A DNA stretch of 64,000 bases from Paralichthys olivaceus (Eukaryota; Chordata; Actinopteri; Pleuronectiformes; Paralichthyidae), in assembly GCF_024713975.1 (NCBI RefSeq), contig NC_091109.1:17183501-17247500 (forward strand). The letters are read 5' to 3'. Positions 1 to 10,099 of the stretch are shown one piece after another. Below the pieces are notes generated by a model. That model worked only from the letters and a program-made list of their open reading frames with translations. It was not told the DNA's origin and did not search any database. The first letter of the stretch is position 1. Every line of letters begins with the position of its first letter. The translations under genes were made by a program, and so were the position numbers.

Positions 1-580
1 ATCTACAGAACTGAAATATTACATACGTCAATAGACTATACTGAAATATTACTATAGACCATGTACATCCAAACAGACATTTAACCTGTCTAATCTGTGA
101 CCTAGCACCTGCATTCATTAAACAACTTTGGATACCAGTAATAAAGTAAACATAAGCATGTAAGATAAACAAATACAGCATTTCACAAAATATTCTTTAA
201 CTCGGCTTACTTCTAATATACTGATAATATATTGCAACTCACAATTTAGAACAGTACACTCAGTAACGCAATTATTTCTGAAAAAATCAATTTAAAATAG
301 CCTGCTTGCAACAACACTAGTCACATAGTTTTTCCACAGCCACGGTGTACTACTATTCCACAGACAGCGCACAGTTAGCATTGCAGGAGATTGATGTGCC
401 TTATGTTAACTTAATCGTCGTCATGTAATTATCAATATTACTTCACGCTACATGAACAGACCGTATTACAAATTGTTTCCTGAGCACATATACACATTCA
501 CCTAACACACTGGTAAATATTAACCATTACTTTGAGGTACTGCGCGTATCGCATTTACAAGGCAAGAAGTGTGCTTTGTG
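1..580. other. Unclassified AT-rich DNA, unit start
   Basis: No gene or recognised element. The left end belongs to the same unclassified stretch as 15526-16014, because the unit boundary used here is arbitrary. Equivalent DNA lies at 16015-16594, 22313-22892, 36840-37419 and 52797-53376. Confidence 0.6.
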
Positions 581-827
581 AGGTCCTAGTGACCTTGCCA
601 TTTGATCTTTGACAACTGAATTCTATTCAAGTCATCATTGAGGCCAAGTGAATGTTTGTGCCACATGTAATGATATTTCCTTTGTATTCAAAACAATGCA
701 AAGTCAAGTGAGCTTGACCTTTCGACCTTTGACTTACATGATGTAGTTGTTCATGAGATATCGCTTTCACATGAATGGGACAGACAGATGGATGGATAAG
801 CTGAAAACATAATGCCTCTGGCCACAC
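581..827. repeat. Dispersed short repeat (class uncertain)
   Basis: The order of motifs (a 'gtgaccttg' start, a 'ttgacctttcgacc' core, 'gagatatcgctttcac', 'aatgggacagacagatgg', then 'aaaacataatgcctc') matches a repeat that is widely dispersed in fish and other animal genomes, as I recall it. I cannot say whether it is a SINE or a non-autonomous DNA element. The 97-codon minus-strand open frame across it is a by-product. Confidence 0.6.
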
Positions 828-1017
828 TGAAAGTGAAAATGGTAAAGAAATAAATATAGCAATACATGATAAATAATTTGTTCCATGTTCTTTTAATTTA
901 CATGGATGATTTCTTGACAAAACAAGCCAACTCTATAAATGTGAACTGAGTGTCAGAAATTAACACGACATTCATAGCATCTGCAAACAATTTTTCCCCA
1001 CAAATTGCTGTAACTTT

Positions 1018-1135
1018 CTGAGAATCTGCATCACAGTATATTGTAAAATATCATGTGTTTCAATACTCACATTATTGATGGAACCTCAGTGATGTCTACT
1101 GTCCCTGGCTCAGACACTCTCTCAAGCATCTACAG
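1018..1135 (-). other. Exon-like module 1 (59-bp open segment with splice-like ends)
   Basis: Read on the minus strand, 1129-1071 is a 59-bp open segment that starts with ATG, is preceded by a CTGTAG acceptor-like end (1130-1135) and is followed by a GTGAGT donor-like start (1065-1070). The whole stretch is a diverged direct copy of 3165-3295, including the flank 'cacagtatattgtaa'. It could be a duplicated small exon of a dead gene, or just a duplicated repeat. Copies of the 59-bp core: 17085-17143, 23380-23438, 37910-37968, 53867-53925. I do not recognise the 19-residue peptide. Confidence 0.35.
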
Positions 1136-2449
1136 TACATGTCAAGACAGGTAATGGTAGAATTAAAATGACATTAGATATCTACAATTCAGTTGAACTA
1201 TTATAGTTTCAGATATTAACCATTTAATTCCGAGTTCAGTCAGGAACCCTTTGTCATGCTTTACCCATTTGTTGCAAATGGGGACACAGTTATGATTGGC
1301 GCTGAAGGCTCCATTCTTTGGATGTTCCCTGGTTAGCCGAGCAGTGTGCTGAGATAAAACAGGGGACATATGCAGAGCGCCCAGTGGGCGTAGCAGGCAA
1401 GGTACTTTTGTTTAAGAAGATTTAACACAACCGTGTTTGGACTCGGTGCTGTGGTGGCAGTTTCTGTGAAACAAGCACAAAGTCAAACACTTCTTTCTTT
1501 AAGTTTAATTCACCATCTGCAGATGGACTCATTAGTACACATCACCTGATTGACATGCACAAATGAGCAAAGAACATAGGAGAATCTGTGTTCTTATAAC
1601 TCACAGCCCCCTCCCACTAAGCGTGCAAAGGTATATATTACCCTTCTGTATTTTCACTCAGTGGAGGAGACATCCTGTCCTTTTGTTTACATGTTCTGTG
1701 GATGACTCCCCCCCCGTGAGATCCCAGTTGTTTGATCCCAATCAGAGATACGAGATACCATAAAGTTGTGGTTTCTCGAGGCCATAAAACTCAAGTCTCT
1801 TAAGCCACCACAGTAAACCTTAAAGTTGCCCTTTTAGATGAACAATTTGGTCAACCATTTGGTCAGTCCTCCACATACATGTCTGTTTATGCAATTATAC
1901 ATACACGAATGTAAAATTTCCATTACGGTGCTAAAAGTGTTTGAGCTTCGCAGGGATCAGTGAGGATGAGGTCGTATTTAAAGGGACCGCTTTGGTGAGA
2001 GAATGGGCTGTGATTGGTGGGTGACTGACGAGCACCCATAAACCTATCGGTATAGCTGAGCACATGACTCCGTGTCCTGCATGAACTAACACAATGCTTC
2101 ATTAGTCACAATTCTAGTTCAGGATTTCCACAATGACATTCTAACTTTAAACTTAATTTAAGGTATCTTGAATTGAGGCAAATTAAAGCTGACCTTGAAT
2201 TATGATCAGTCAGAATCAAATTGTCATATATCACAAATCATAAACTGGATTTATTTTCATAATTAATTATGGATACAATTCCAAGGTATGATGCAGAAAT
2301 CTGGAATGGACATCTATATCATTGAGCATTGTACAAGAAGACAAGTACATTATTTTTAAATAAACAGCATGGAACATGGACATGTTACTACATGTTCTAC
2401 TGAATAAGGGATCAGCCACATGCTATCCGTAATACAAACAGCCATCATC
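1136..2449. other. Unclassified intergenic DNA
   Basis: No recognised gene. It holds a C-run at about 1709-1717 whose length differs between copies, and a 66-codon plus frame (1563-1763) that is open only in A, D and E, so it is not under coding constraint. Equivalents start at 17150, 23445, 37975 and 53932. Confidence 0.55.
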
Positions 2450-2830
2450 AGGGACATAGTCATCAGAGAGATCATAGTTAATAATCATCCCATGGTACTT
2501 GTACCGTAGTTCTTTACAAAGTCTACCACCTGCCCCTTGATGATAGTACTCTGAGAGTTTGAGGGCTGATGCCTAAAACTCATGTCCTTGGTTTTTGTCA
2601 CATTTAGTAGTAAAAATGCAGTCACAACAATACAGATTCGCAATCCACAATGGGACCATGGCTGTTCTCATCCGCATGGAGGAGACTGACTGTCACAGAG
2701 TCATCAGCAAATTTGAAAAGTAATCTGTTGTCATGCCAGCTGCAGCAGTCATCAGTATACACATTACAGAGTGAAAAGACACAGGAGAAGACCCTGTGGA
2801 TGATGACAATGCCTCTTACGTGCATTTGTT
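2450..2830 (-). pseudogene. L2/CR1-type LINE reverse transcriptase fragment
   Basis: On the minus strand an open frame of 67 codons (2825-2622) contains 'YTDDCC' followed by 'FKFADDSVTVSLLH'. This is the palm of a non-LTR reverse transcriptase with the FADD catalytic motif, as in L2 and CR1 LINEs. After its stop, another frame continues with 'LNVTKTKDMSF' and 'IIKGQVVDFVKNY', the block that normally follows the FADD region in these enzymes, so the reading is broken by a frameshift and stops. No endonuclease, thumb end or 3' tail is attached, so this is an old internal fragment. The longer 165-codon plus-strand frame over the same DNA is antisense and has no recognisable product. Confidence 0.75.
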
Positions 2831-3164
2831 TACCCTCACTTTCTGTGTTACTTGTCAGTTGCAGCTCGAGGCATCATGCATGTAACCAATATTATCTTTT
2901 CCAGGCACTATACTGGTACTGTAGTACCTACAAGTTACGCACGTTCCATTTTGCCTGGGGACATTTAAAACAAACCAGTCTACAACATAGTAAAAATCAC
3001 ATGAAAATCAACTGCCCTCCTCATCTTTTCATTTTTTTTACCCCCCAATTTTTTAATGTGGATTTAGAATTTGATACTGAGCATAGCCGTGAAATTGGCT
3101 CTCCAATAGAAATGGTAAAGGTTGTCAAATTAATGTTACCTACATAAATCCCCACAGATTTCTA
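2831..3164. other. Unclassified spacer
   Basis: No recognised element. It includes a T-run and C-run near 3026-3052 that differs by single bases between units. Confidence 0.5.
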
Positions 3165-3295
3165 AAACATTCTCAGAACACAGTTTACATCACAGTATAT
3201 TGTAAGGTATCACATTTTTAATTACTCACCTTATTGATGGAACCTCAACCATATTTACTGTCCCTGGCTCAGACTCTCTCTCAACCATCTACAGT
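3165..3295 (-). other. Exon-like module 2 (59-bp open segment with splice-like ends)
   Basis: Diverged direct copy of 1018-1135. On the minus strand, 3288-3230 is a 59-bp open segment beginning ATG, with a pyrimidine-rich acceptor-like tract ending CTGTAG (3294-3289) and a GTGAGT donor-like sequence (3229-3224). Length, start and both splice-like ends match module 1 despite about eight internal differences. Copies of the core: 19243-19301, 25538-25596, 40069-40127, 56026-56084. Confidence 0.35.
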
Positions 3296-3410
3296 AGGTG
3301 AAGACAGTAGGTGTTTTCGTTCCCAAAACACAGGCTCTCGTGTGGTTCCAAGAGTCTGTAAGAGTAGAACATGAGGTAGAGCATTCAGCTACCAGGCAGA
3401 CACCTTCTGT

Positions 3411-3555
3411 GCATTTAAGGTTAAACTTAAAACATTCCTTTTTGATAAAGCCTGGCTGGATCAGGTGAGTCCTGAACCATCCCTTAAGCTGCTATAGGTC
3501 TAGACTGCTGGGGAAACTCCCATCATCCACAGAGCACTTCTCCACTTCTCTCGAA
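3411..3555 (+). repeat. Teleost non-LTR-type repeat fragment (upstream part)
   Basis: The series 'tttttgataaagcctggctgg', 'gtgagtcctgaaccatccc', 'gctgctataggtctagactg' and 'ctggggaaactcccatcatc' matches the front of the teleost repeat whose back half is inverted arm 1 (4700-4971). The two pieces are in the order and strand expected for one element interrupted by about 1.1 kb. Copies: 19424-19568, 25719-25863, 40250-40394, 56207-56351. Confidence 0.55.
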
Positions 3556-4340
3556 AGTGAAATTATAATAACAGTTAAAAACTTCCGTCATCTCATGTCG
3601 TGAAATCACTGGAGCTTTAATTTTCGGTTTCATCGCAAAGGGGCTGCAGATGCTTTTGTGAAAGTTTACATTTTGTACAAAATGTGGAATTCTAAGAAAC
3701 ACAGATGTGATTAAGACATTTCTGGTAACCGTAGGGGTTCAATCTTTTCAGGAAGAATGAATGTGTGTTACGTGGCAAGAATCATTTTACTGATCCAACA
3801 CAGGTCTTAACTATTTCAGATATTGAGGTCATAAGAAGCCACTGTGTGAGGTTAGGCCTGTTTTATTGGTGCTCCTTGAGGAACTCCTTCATGTAGGTAG
3901 CCAGAGAAAAGGACCCCAGCACTCGGTTGTACATCGACCAAATCTATGTCAATATGTAAATGAGAATATTCCCCACGAACCCTCCACCCTGGCGCGATTT
4001 CCTTTTTTCCCTCACGAACTTATTTTTTATATTAAAGAATGAACTTTATAACATTATTATTTGACCGACACAGATTACACATCAACAGACGAGCTGACGG
4101 CACAAGACCTACGACAGAAATTGACCTTAAGAATAAGTTAGCAGTCTGACATGTGACAGCCATTTGAATCGCAAAGAGAGGAGCGTTAAAGCCTCGGAGT
4201 CTGAGCAAGGCAATATCAACCGCCACCACAGAAGTCAGAGCAGTGAGAGGGTTTAAATAAATGTGGGAGTGGCAGTTCTTAAAGCTGCCGTGAGATCATC
4301 ACACAGTCAGGAGGCCTCGCTCGTGGCCGTCCAGCTGTAT
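3556..4340. other. Unclassified spacer
   Basis: No recognised element. A 65-codon minus frame (4032-4229) is present in all units but differs by missense changes (D near 40973, E near 56852) and has no recognisable domain. Confidence 0.5.
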
Positions 4341-4416
4341 CCGGCGGTGTGCCTCGGCTGGCGCCTAGCAGCTGACTTAGAACTGGTGCGGACCAGGGGA
4401 ATCCGACTGTTTAATT
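4341..4416 (+). pseudogene. 28S rRNA gene fragment
   Basis: The run 'gcctcggctggcgcctagca' followed by 'gctgacttagaactggtgcg' and 'gaccaggggaatccgactgt' then 'ttaatt' is the highly conserved large-subunit rRNA stretch upstream of the R2 insertion region. The match stops sharply at 4416, where inverted arm 1 begins. Only about 75 bp are present, so this is a displaced fragment and not an rRNA gene. It could have come in with a retroelement or by end-joining repair. Confidence 0.85.
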
Positions 4417-4417
4417 T

Positions 4418-4971
4418 AACACTTTAATAAATGTCAATAACTATGTTACTGACGTGTCCCTCTCTCTCTTTCTCTCTCTCATTGCAGGTATCTCTGACTC
4501 CAGAACTGAAGGAGAACAACTATTATTATTATTATTATCATTATTATTATTAACAACAATACTTAATTAATTATTATATGAATTGTTGCTGCTATCATTA
4601 ATAATCAATAACTTCTTTACACTGTTATCGTTTACATTTTAACTAGTCAGAGCTGATACCTGACGGTGCTCAAGTGTTCCGGTCTCTCGCCTCCCCCTCC
4701 CCACTGTTTCTCTTCTCTCCCCATTTTTCTCTGCTCACCCCAACCAGTAGAGGCAGAAGACCGTCCACATTGAACCTGGTTCTGCTAGAGGTTTCTCCCT
4801 GTAAGTGAGGGAGTTTTTACTCTTCACAGTCACCAAAGTGCTTGCTCATTGTGGGAACTGTTACGTTTCTCTATATTAAACAATATTTTAATGTCTTGAC
4901 CTTCTATGTAAAGCTCCTTGAGATAATGTATATTATCATTTGGCGCTATACAAATAAAATTGAATTGAATT
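4418..4971 (+). repeat. Inverted arm 1: teleost LINE-type 3' element with TTGAA tail
   Basis: Contains a CT microsatellite (4459-4482), an ATT microsatellite (4521-4555), 'gaacctggttctgctagagg', 'ccttgagataatgtatatta', 'tttggcgctatacaaataaa' and a final attgaattgaatt tail. This ending is typical of abundant non-LTR elements in teleosts. The whole arm is repeated in inverted orientation at 6622-7188. The two arms are separated by about 1.65 kb. Confidence 0.8.
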
Positions 4972-6310
4972 TGTAGCACCGGTATCACCCCACTTACTGC
5001 GCCACTGGACCAGTTCTAGGTTCTAAGGAGTGGGAAGCAAGAATAATCACACCAGAGACCGTTGCTCTAAGTACAAAAGGCCGGCAATTTACTGAATGCA
5101 AAACACACATATAAAATACAGTACAGAAAACAAAACAAATACCCTGCAGGTTCCTAATACTAAGGCAAGTATAATTGAAAAGAGTATTTCACTCTTTCCT
5201 TTCGTTCTTTAGTTCTCCTAGTTTATTTCAGTAAAGCTAATCTAAGTTAAGTTAAACCAGTCTTTTTTCTCCTAGGTTGCATCTATTTTTAGAATTTTTC
5301 CTCCTGAGTTAAATCTTTTTTCCCTTTCTTTTAAATGTAAGAGAATACCTTCAGTTACACAATCAAATCAAAGTGGACCACAATCATTTCCAATCACACT
5401 CAGAAAATATGAACTCAACATGCAAATAAAAGTATGACACTTTCGAATCGAGTTCAACATGAGTTCAAGTGTTCGGTTCAATGAAAAGTTTCAGTTCGAT
5501 TTAGTCCGAAAATAATAATAAATCAATCAGTTCAGTTCAAACTAGTTCCTGATACTCCTACCACTCTGGCAGCGAGTCACCATAAGCCGAAGATTTCCTC
5601 ACTAGCGCGAAGGAGTAGATGAGTTGAAGGTGAAGGTCTGGGTCTGGCTCGCCATCTTGAATCCCGTCTGTGTGTGCTCCGACCCAGCTTCAAACCGAGC
5701 AAAAAACCTGACCTGTGTAACAGGTCATAAACACAAATAATCTCTTTTTAAATCCTCAAATCACACAAATAAATGTTTCACAGTTTCTGAGTTGTAACGT
5801 TACTGCTACGGTGTTTTTTCGTCTCAAAATGGCAGCGGAGCGGTCTCTTTCAACTCACGGCTCCGTCTCCCACACAAACTATAGCGCATACCTTTCATTT
5901 ATACAGCTTACAGACACTTTTGTAACATTCACAGTCTTCATAAACCCAAAAAATTTACTGATAAACAGGTTATGACGGAGCATTTCCTTGTGAATAGCTA
6001 CGTTTTTAGCATTAGCTTTCCGCTAAAAAGGTACAACGCAGCAAAATTGCAAGAAAATAAAAACAAAACTCACCAAAACCAGTGTGACTTAGTTCTCATA
6101 AAATCCCCGTCAGTTCCCGACCAGGTAAGTTATATTTTTCAACTGCTAAATCAACTTTTTTCACTCTTTTTCTGCTTATTAATCGCAGCTCGTTTTTCTC
6201 CATTTTCTCCTCTGCTCTCTCCCTCAGGTCTCTGCTGCAGCATCACGCAGGCCCTGCGTGTAGTGTCACTAGTCCCTTAAAGGGGCACGCATGAAATTTC
6301 TGTCAGCATA
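4972..6310 (-). other. Unclassified segment with LTR- or promoter-like features
   Basis: Begins at a TG directly after the arm-1 tail and fills most of the space between the inverted arms. On the minus strand it has a TATA-like 'tgtataaatgaaagg' (near 5911-5897) and two motifs resembling YY1-type promoter elements, 'caagatggcgagcc' (near 5660) and a 'gccattttgag' (near 5835). A short perfect hairpin lies at 5709-5727. No retroviral protein frame adjoins it. It could be a large solo LTR, or the promoter end of a lost gene. I could not find a convincing right end or target duplication. Confidence 0.35.
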
Positions 6311-6621
6311 CTTTTAATCTTAACCAGAAACATGTCACGCTATAATGTGATCCGTATAACGTTATTAAAAATGTATGAAACAACCCACTTGAGAACAAAC
6401 ACAGTTCAGATCTGTTGTTATATAGATAGTATGCTTGAGTGTTGTTATATAGTATTGTTTACAGATGCTATGAATGTTTTGTTAATTTTATGTGTGCATA
6501 ATATGAAGTGGAAAATATGTTCATGAAAGAAGAAAAAACATATTATTATTTTTGTACAGTTTACTGAATATATTGCGATACTACTGCTCAATTAATTATT
6601 GTTATTATTTTCCCATCACCT
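6311..6621. other. AT-rich spacer before inverted arm 2
   Basis: No recognised element. The 64-codon frame at 6332-6526 is not open in unit E because of a 2-bp loss near 59293. Equivalents: 28613-28923, 43144-43454, 59115-59423. Confidence 0.5.
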
Positions 6622-7188
6622 ATTCAATTCAATTCAATTTTATTTGTATAGCGCCAAATGATAATATATATTATCTCAAGGAACTTTACATAGAAGGTCA
6701 AGACCTTAAAATCTTGCTTAATATAGAGAAACCTAACAGTTCCCACAATGAGCAAGCACTTTGGCAACTGTGAAGAGTAAAAACTACCTCACTTACAGGG
6801 AGACACCTCTAGCAGAACCAGGTTCAATGTGGATGGTCATCTGCCTCTACTGGTTGGGGAGAGCAGAGAAACAGTGGTGAGGGGGAGGCGAGAGAGACCG
6901 GAACACTTGAGCAACATCAGGTATCAGCTCTGACTAGTTAAAATTTAAACAATAACAGTGTAAAGAAGTTATTGATTATTAATGATAGCAGCAACAATTC
7001 ATATAATAATTAATTAAGTATTGTTGTTAATAATAATAATAATAATGATGATAAGTCAGATAATAATAACTCCTTCAGTTCTGGAGTCAGAGATGCCTGC
7101 AATGAGAGAGAGAAAGAGAGAGAGGGACATGGGAGAAAAAAGACACATCAATGACATAGTTATTGATATTTATTAAAATAAATAAATG
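6622..7188 (-). repeat. Inverted arm 2: second copy of the LINE-type 3' element
   Basis: Reverse complement of arm 1. It starts with the attcaattcaattcaatt tail, runs back through 'tttgtatagcgccaaatg' and ends at the GA microsatellite and 'aaataaataaatgag'. Arms 1 and 2 differ by scattered substitutions and small indels, so they are two old insertions of one family or an old inverted duplication. Confidence 0.8.
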
Positions 7189-7213
7189 AGTGTGTGTGTG
7201 TGTGTCTGTGGGT

Positions 7214-7448
7214 GGGTTAGGGTTAGGGTTAGGGTTAGGTAAGGGGATAATAGCCAAGCGTGTCCGCGTCCGGCTCCGTGGACACGCTATTTTCCGGGGT
7301 GCCAGAGACTCAGGACTTTGGCTACCCCCCCATTTTCAGGGGTGCTCTTTCCGTTGGTGGCAGTGGCCGGCAGCTACGACCTTCGGTCCCTGAGATATTC
7401 AGGTAAAAACACTCTCCATTATAAGCGAATGGGACGGTCAGTAGTGAA
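7214..7448 (+). repeat. Relic telomere plus diverged satellite monomer
   Basis: A short telomeric run (three perfect TTAGGG, then TTAGG; 7217-7239) follows a TG microsatellite. It leaves through 'ttaggtaaggggataatagc', which resembles the exit 'ttaggataaggggtaaaagc' used at 62157. The next 200 bp are collinear with the terminal satellite: a ggct-acccccc block (7320), 'cgaccttcgg' (7379) and 'gagatattcagg' (7392). A perfect 9-bp stem (7257-7265 with 7280-7288) lies just after the telomeric run. Confidence 0.7.
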
Positions 7449-7656
7449 TGTAGCAGCAGTAGCAGCAGTACAACAGACCCATATTACTACTATATTATTA
7501 TAAATATGATTATTATATAGTGTTATTATAATTACATACACACAGAGAGATCCAAAGTGTGTTGTTATTATTACATTATTACATACTGTTGTTAACAAAC
7601 ACACGACCATCATGTCATCAGTACGGTTACCATTAGTAGTAGTAGTAGAAGTACAA

Positions 7657-7780
7657 GTATTTCATTCTATTGTTGTATTTCATTCTATTGTTGTATTTCA
7701 TTCTATTGTTGTATTTCATTCTATTGTTGTATTTCATTCTATTGTTGTATTTCATTCTATTGTCGTATTTCATTTGATTG
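7657..7780. repeat. 18-bp minisatellite, 7 copies (unit A)
   Basis: Period 18 (gtatttcattctattgtt), with the last copy degenerate. The count differs between units: 7, 4, 5 and 6 in A, C, D and E. It sits in an AT-rich insert (7449-7960) that splits the satellite-like module. Confidence 0.95.
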
Positions 7781-8183
7781 TATTATGTATTGTATTTTAA
7801 TGCAATAAAATCGATGTATTCAAGGCGTTGTCCTGTGTAGCAAAATAAAACATGGATTTAAAACATCACACCAAAAAGCAGCAACAGCAGCAGTAACAAC
7901 AACAACAAATGAAGTGAACAATAAATGAAAATAATAATGATAGGGGACGGTCAGGAGTGAAAAAGTGTGGAAGTCCAAATCGTTCCTCCAGAATAGTGTT
8001 AGGAGCACGTTTGTAGTGGTGGATTTTTTTTGGAGAGCATCTCATTTATATGTATACTGTAATTCTGTTCACATTGCCATATTTCTATTGATATTCCACT
8101 GATAATTCTGTTTCTATTTATACCGTTCATTTGGTTCATCCCTCCATATCTTAAATATTTATACTCTTGTTATCACCGGGGAT

Positions 8184-8706
8184 AAGAGGGAAACACTATT
8201 TCAATTCTCTGTATGTCCTGCACATATGGCATTATTGATCATAAAGTTGACTTGACTTGAACACTGATAAAGTTGATTCAAGATGTTGAAGCTTGAAAAA
8301 ACTGTTGTGATCAGTGGTCAATGACCTCCATCTGTTGGACAAAAAAAACCATTGCACCCACCTGATCAAGTCACAATCCCCATGTTTCCCATACTCACAA
8401 AGCATTAAAAAGCAGTGATTTTGAGTGCAAATCCAATGGAAATGCAGTCAGTGGAAGCCAAAGACTATTGTTAGCCGAAGTCAAGTGTTTTAGTGTTTCA
8501 TCTTGGACAGGGCCGAGTGGCTGAATGTTTTTTTTCCAATGAAGCAGCAGCAGAAGCACAACACATATTTCTACTATATTATTATAAATATTATCATTAT
8601 ATAGTATTATTGTTACATACTGTTATTAACAATCACAATAGCATCATGTCATCAGTATACTCACCATAAGTAGTAGTAGTAGTAGAACAAGTATTTCATT
8701 TTATTG
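8184..8706 (+). repeat. Direct repeat, left copy (unit A)
   Basis: Repeated in the same orientation at 9590-10099 and, for its first part, inverted at 15118-15525. It includes a LINE-like 3' tail 'aaagttgacttgacttgaac' (8241) and an AT-rich end with TAG and AGT microsatellites. The pair is the substrate for the 1.4-kb loss seen in unit C. Confidence 0.9.
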
Positions 8707-9589
8707 TGGTATTTCATTCTATTGTGTTTTGTAATGTATTTTGGGGGGAAGTCTTGCTCACACGTGTTCCTATTTATCGTGGTTAAAACAAAACGTCTGA
8801 GAATCTCAGTGTATTTACCATTTTTTGGTTAATTAGTGGATAAAATATATTTGTAAAGTTTAATTCTCATTGTTTGAGAGTGGGATGTGTATTTTAAGGA
8901 GAAAAAATTATTTTAAAGTTGTAAAAAATTCATAAGTAATTGAAATTTCTGAGTATGTTTGAAAATATTTTTTTTTAATTTTAGGGAAATCCTTATTGGG
9001 ATAGTAATTTGTTTATGATTCCAACTTTTTTTGAGGATTGGTGGTTGATATAAGGGAAATGAATGGAGAAAAATTCATTATTTAATCAACTCCCATGATC
9101 CTTTGGGAGTAGTGGAGCCAATCAGAGGAAAACGTTATTTTGTACAAGTTTAAAACTTGTTGTTGTATGTAAAATATTGTTTATAATGTAGTTTGAGTTG
9201 TAAAATAGAATTAGGAATAAAATTTAAAATATCTCCTTATTAATTCATTCGTTTATTTAAAAAAAAAAAGTATTCATAAAAGTGATTTGGTTTAGAATCC
9301 TCCTTTTCATATTTTTTTATACCATTCATATAATAAGGGGCGCAGAGTCAGGGAGAGAAGCCGGCCGGGCTAAGCCCTCCCCCGCCTGTTCGGGCTGTGA
9401 ACTCTGCCTCCCCCTATTCCCTCACTTTCATGAGGGAAGAGAGGTGAGGAAAGTGATTTTGTTTAAAAAAATGTCTAACTTTTTTAGGAATTGTTTCAAT
9501 TGATTTAAATTAAATTGGATAAATAATAGTAATAGTAATGATAATAACAATGATAATAATAATAATAATAATAATAAATAATGTGCGGG
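8707..9589. other. AT-rich segment between direct repeats, with a GC-rich foldable island
   Basis: No protein gene recognised. It includes an A-run (9259-9269), an AAT microsatellite (9552-9580) and a 77-nt GC-rich island (9337-9413). The ends of the island pair as GGGG/CCCC and GCAGAGT/ACTCTGC, enclosing further short stems. Equivalents: 45501-46390 and, truncated, 61492-62058. Absent from unit C. Confidence 0.5.
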
Positions 9590-10099
9590 AAGAGGGAAAC
9601 ACTATTTCAATTCTCTGTATTTCCTCTGTAAGTGACAAGTTGACTTGACTTGAAGACTGATAAAGTAGATTCAAGATGTTGAAGCTTGAAAAAACTGTTG
9701 TGATCAGTGGTCAATGACCTCCATCTGTTGGACAAAAAAAACCATTGCACCCACCTGATCAAGTCACAATCCCCATGTTTCCCATACTCACAAAGCATTA
9801 AAAAGCAGTGATTTTGAGTGCAAATCCAATGGAAATGCAGTCAGTGGAAGCCAAAGACTATTGTTAGCCGAAGTCAAGTGTTTTAGTGTTTCATCTTGGA
9901 CAGGGCCGAGTGGCTGAATGTTTTTTTTCCAATGAAGCAGCAGCAGAAGCACAACACATATTTCTACTATATTATTATAAATATTATCATTATATAGTAT
10001 TATTGTTACATACTGTTATTAACAATCACAATAGCATCATGTCATCAGTATACTCACCATAAGTAGTAGTAGTAGTAGAACAAGTATTTCATTTTATTT
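9590..10099 (+). repeat. Direct repeat, right copy (unit A)
   Basis: Second copy of 8184-8706. It lacks the 'cacatatggcattattgatc' stretch and joins the L1 fragment on the right. Confidence 0.9.

Noticed and set aside
627..920. 97-codon minus frame conserved in all units
   Set aside because: It overlaps a dispersed repeat. Identity between units reflects recent duplication and not coding constraint.
2650..3147. 165-codon open frame on the plus strand, present in all five units
   Set aside because: It is antisense to a recognisable LINE reverse transcriptase fragment, has no domain, and is kept only because the units are recent copies.
4341..4416. Functional rRNA gene
   Set aside because: Only about 75 bp of the large-subunit sequence are present, with no other rRNA sequence nearby.
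7190..7393. Plus frame with a repeated Gly-Leu stretch
   Set aside because: The Gly-Leu repeat is just translated TTAGGG, followed by satellite-like DNA.
7657..7780. Possible CRISPR-like array
   Set aside because: The repeats are contiguous 18-mers without spacers, in a vertebrate chromosome end.
7612..7800. Plus frame with repeated FHSIV peptide
   Set aside because: It is a translation of the 18-bp minisatellite. The unit length is a multiple of three, so it stays open by chance.
9337..9413. tRNA gene
   Set aside because: The size fits, but there is no 7-bp acceptor stem, T-loop or anticodon arm in the right places.
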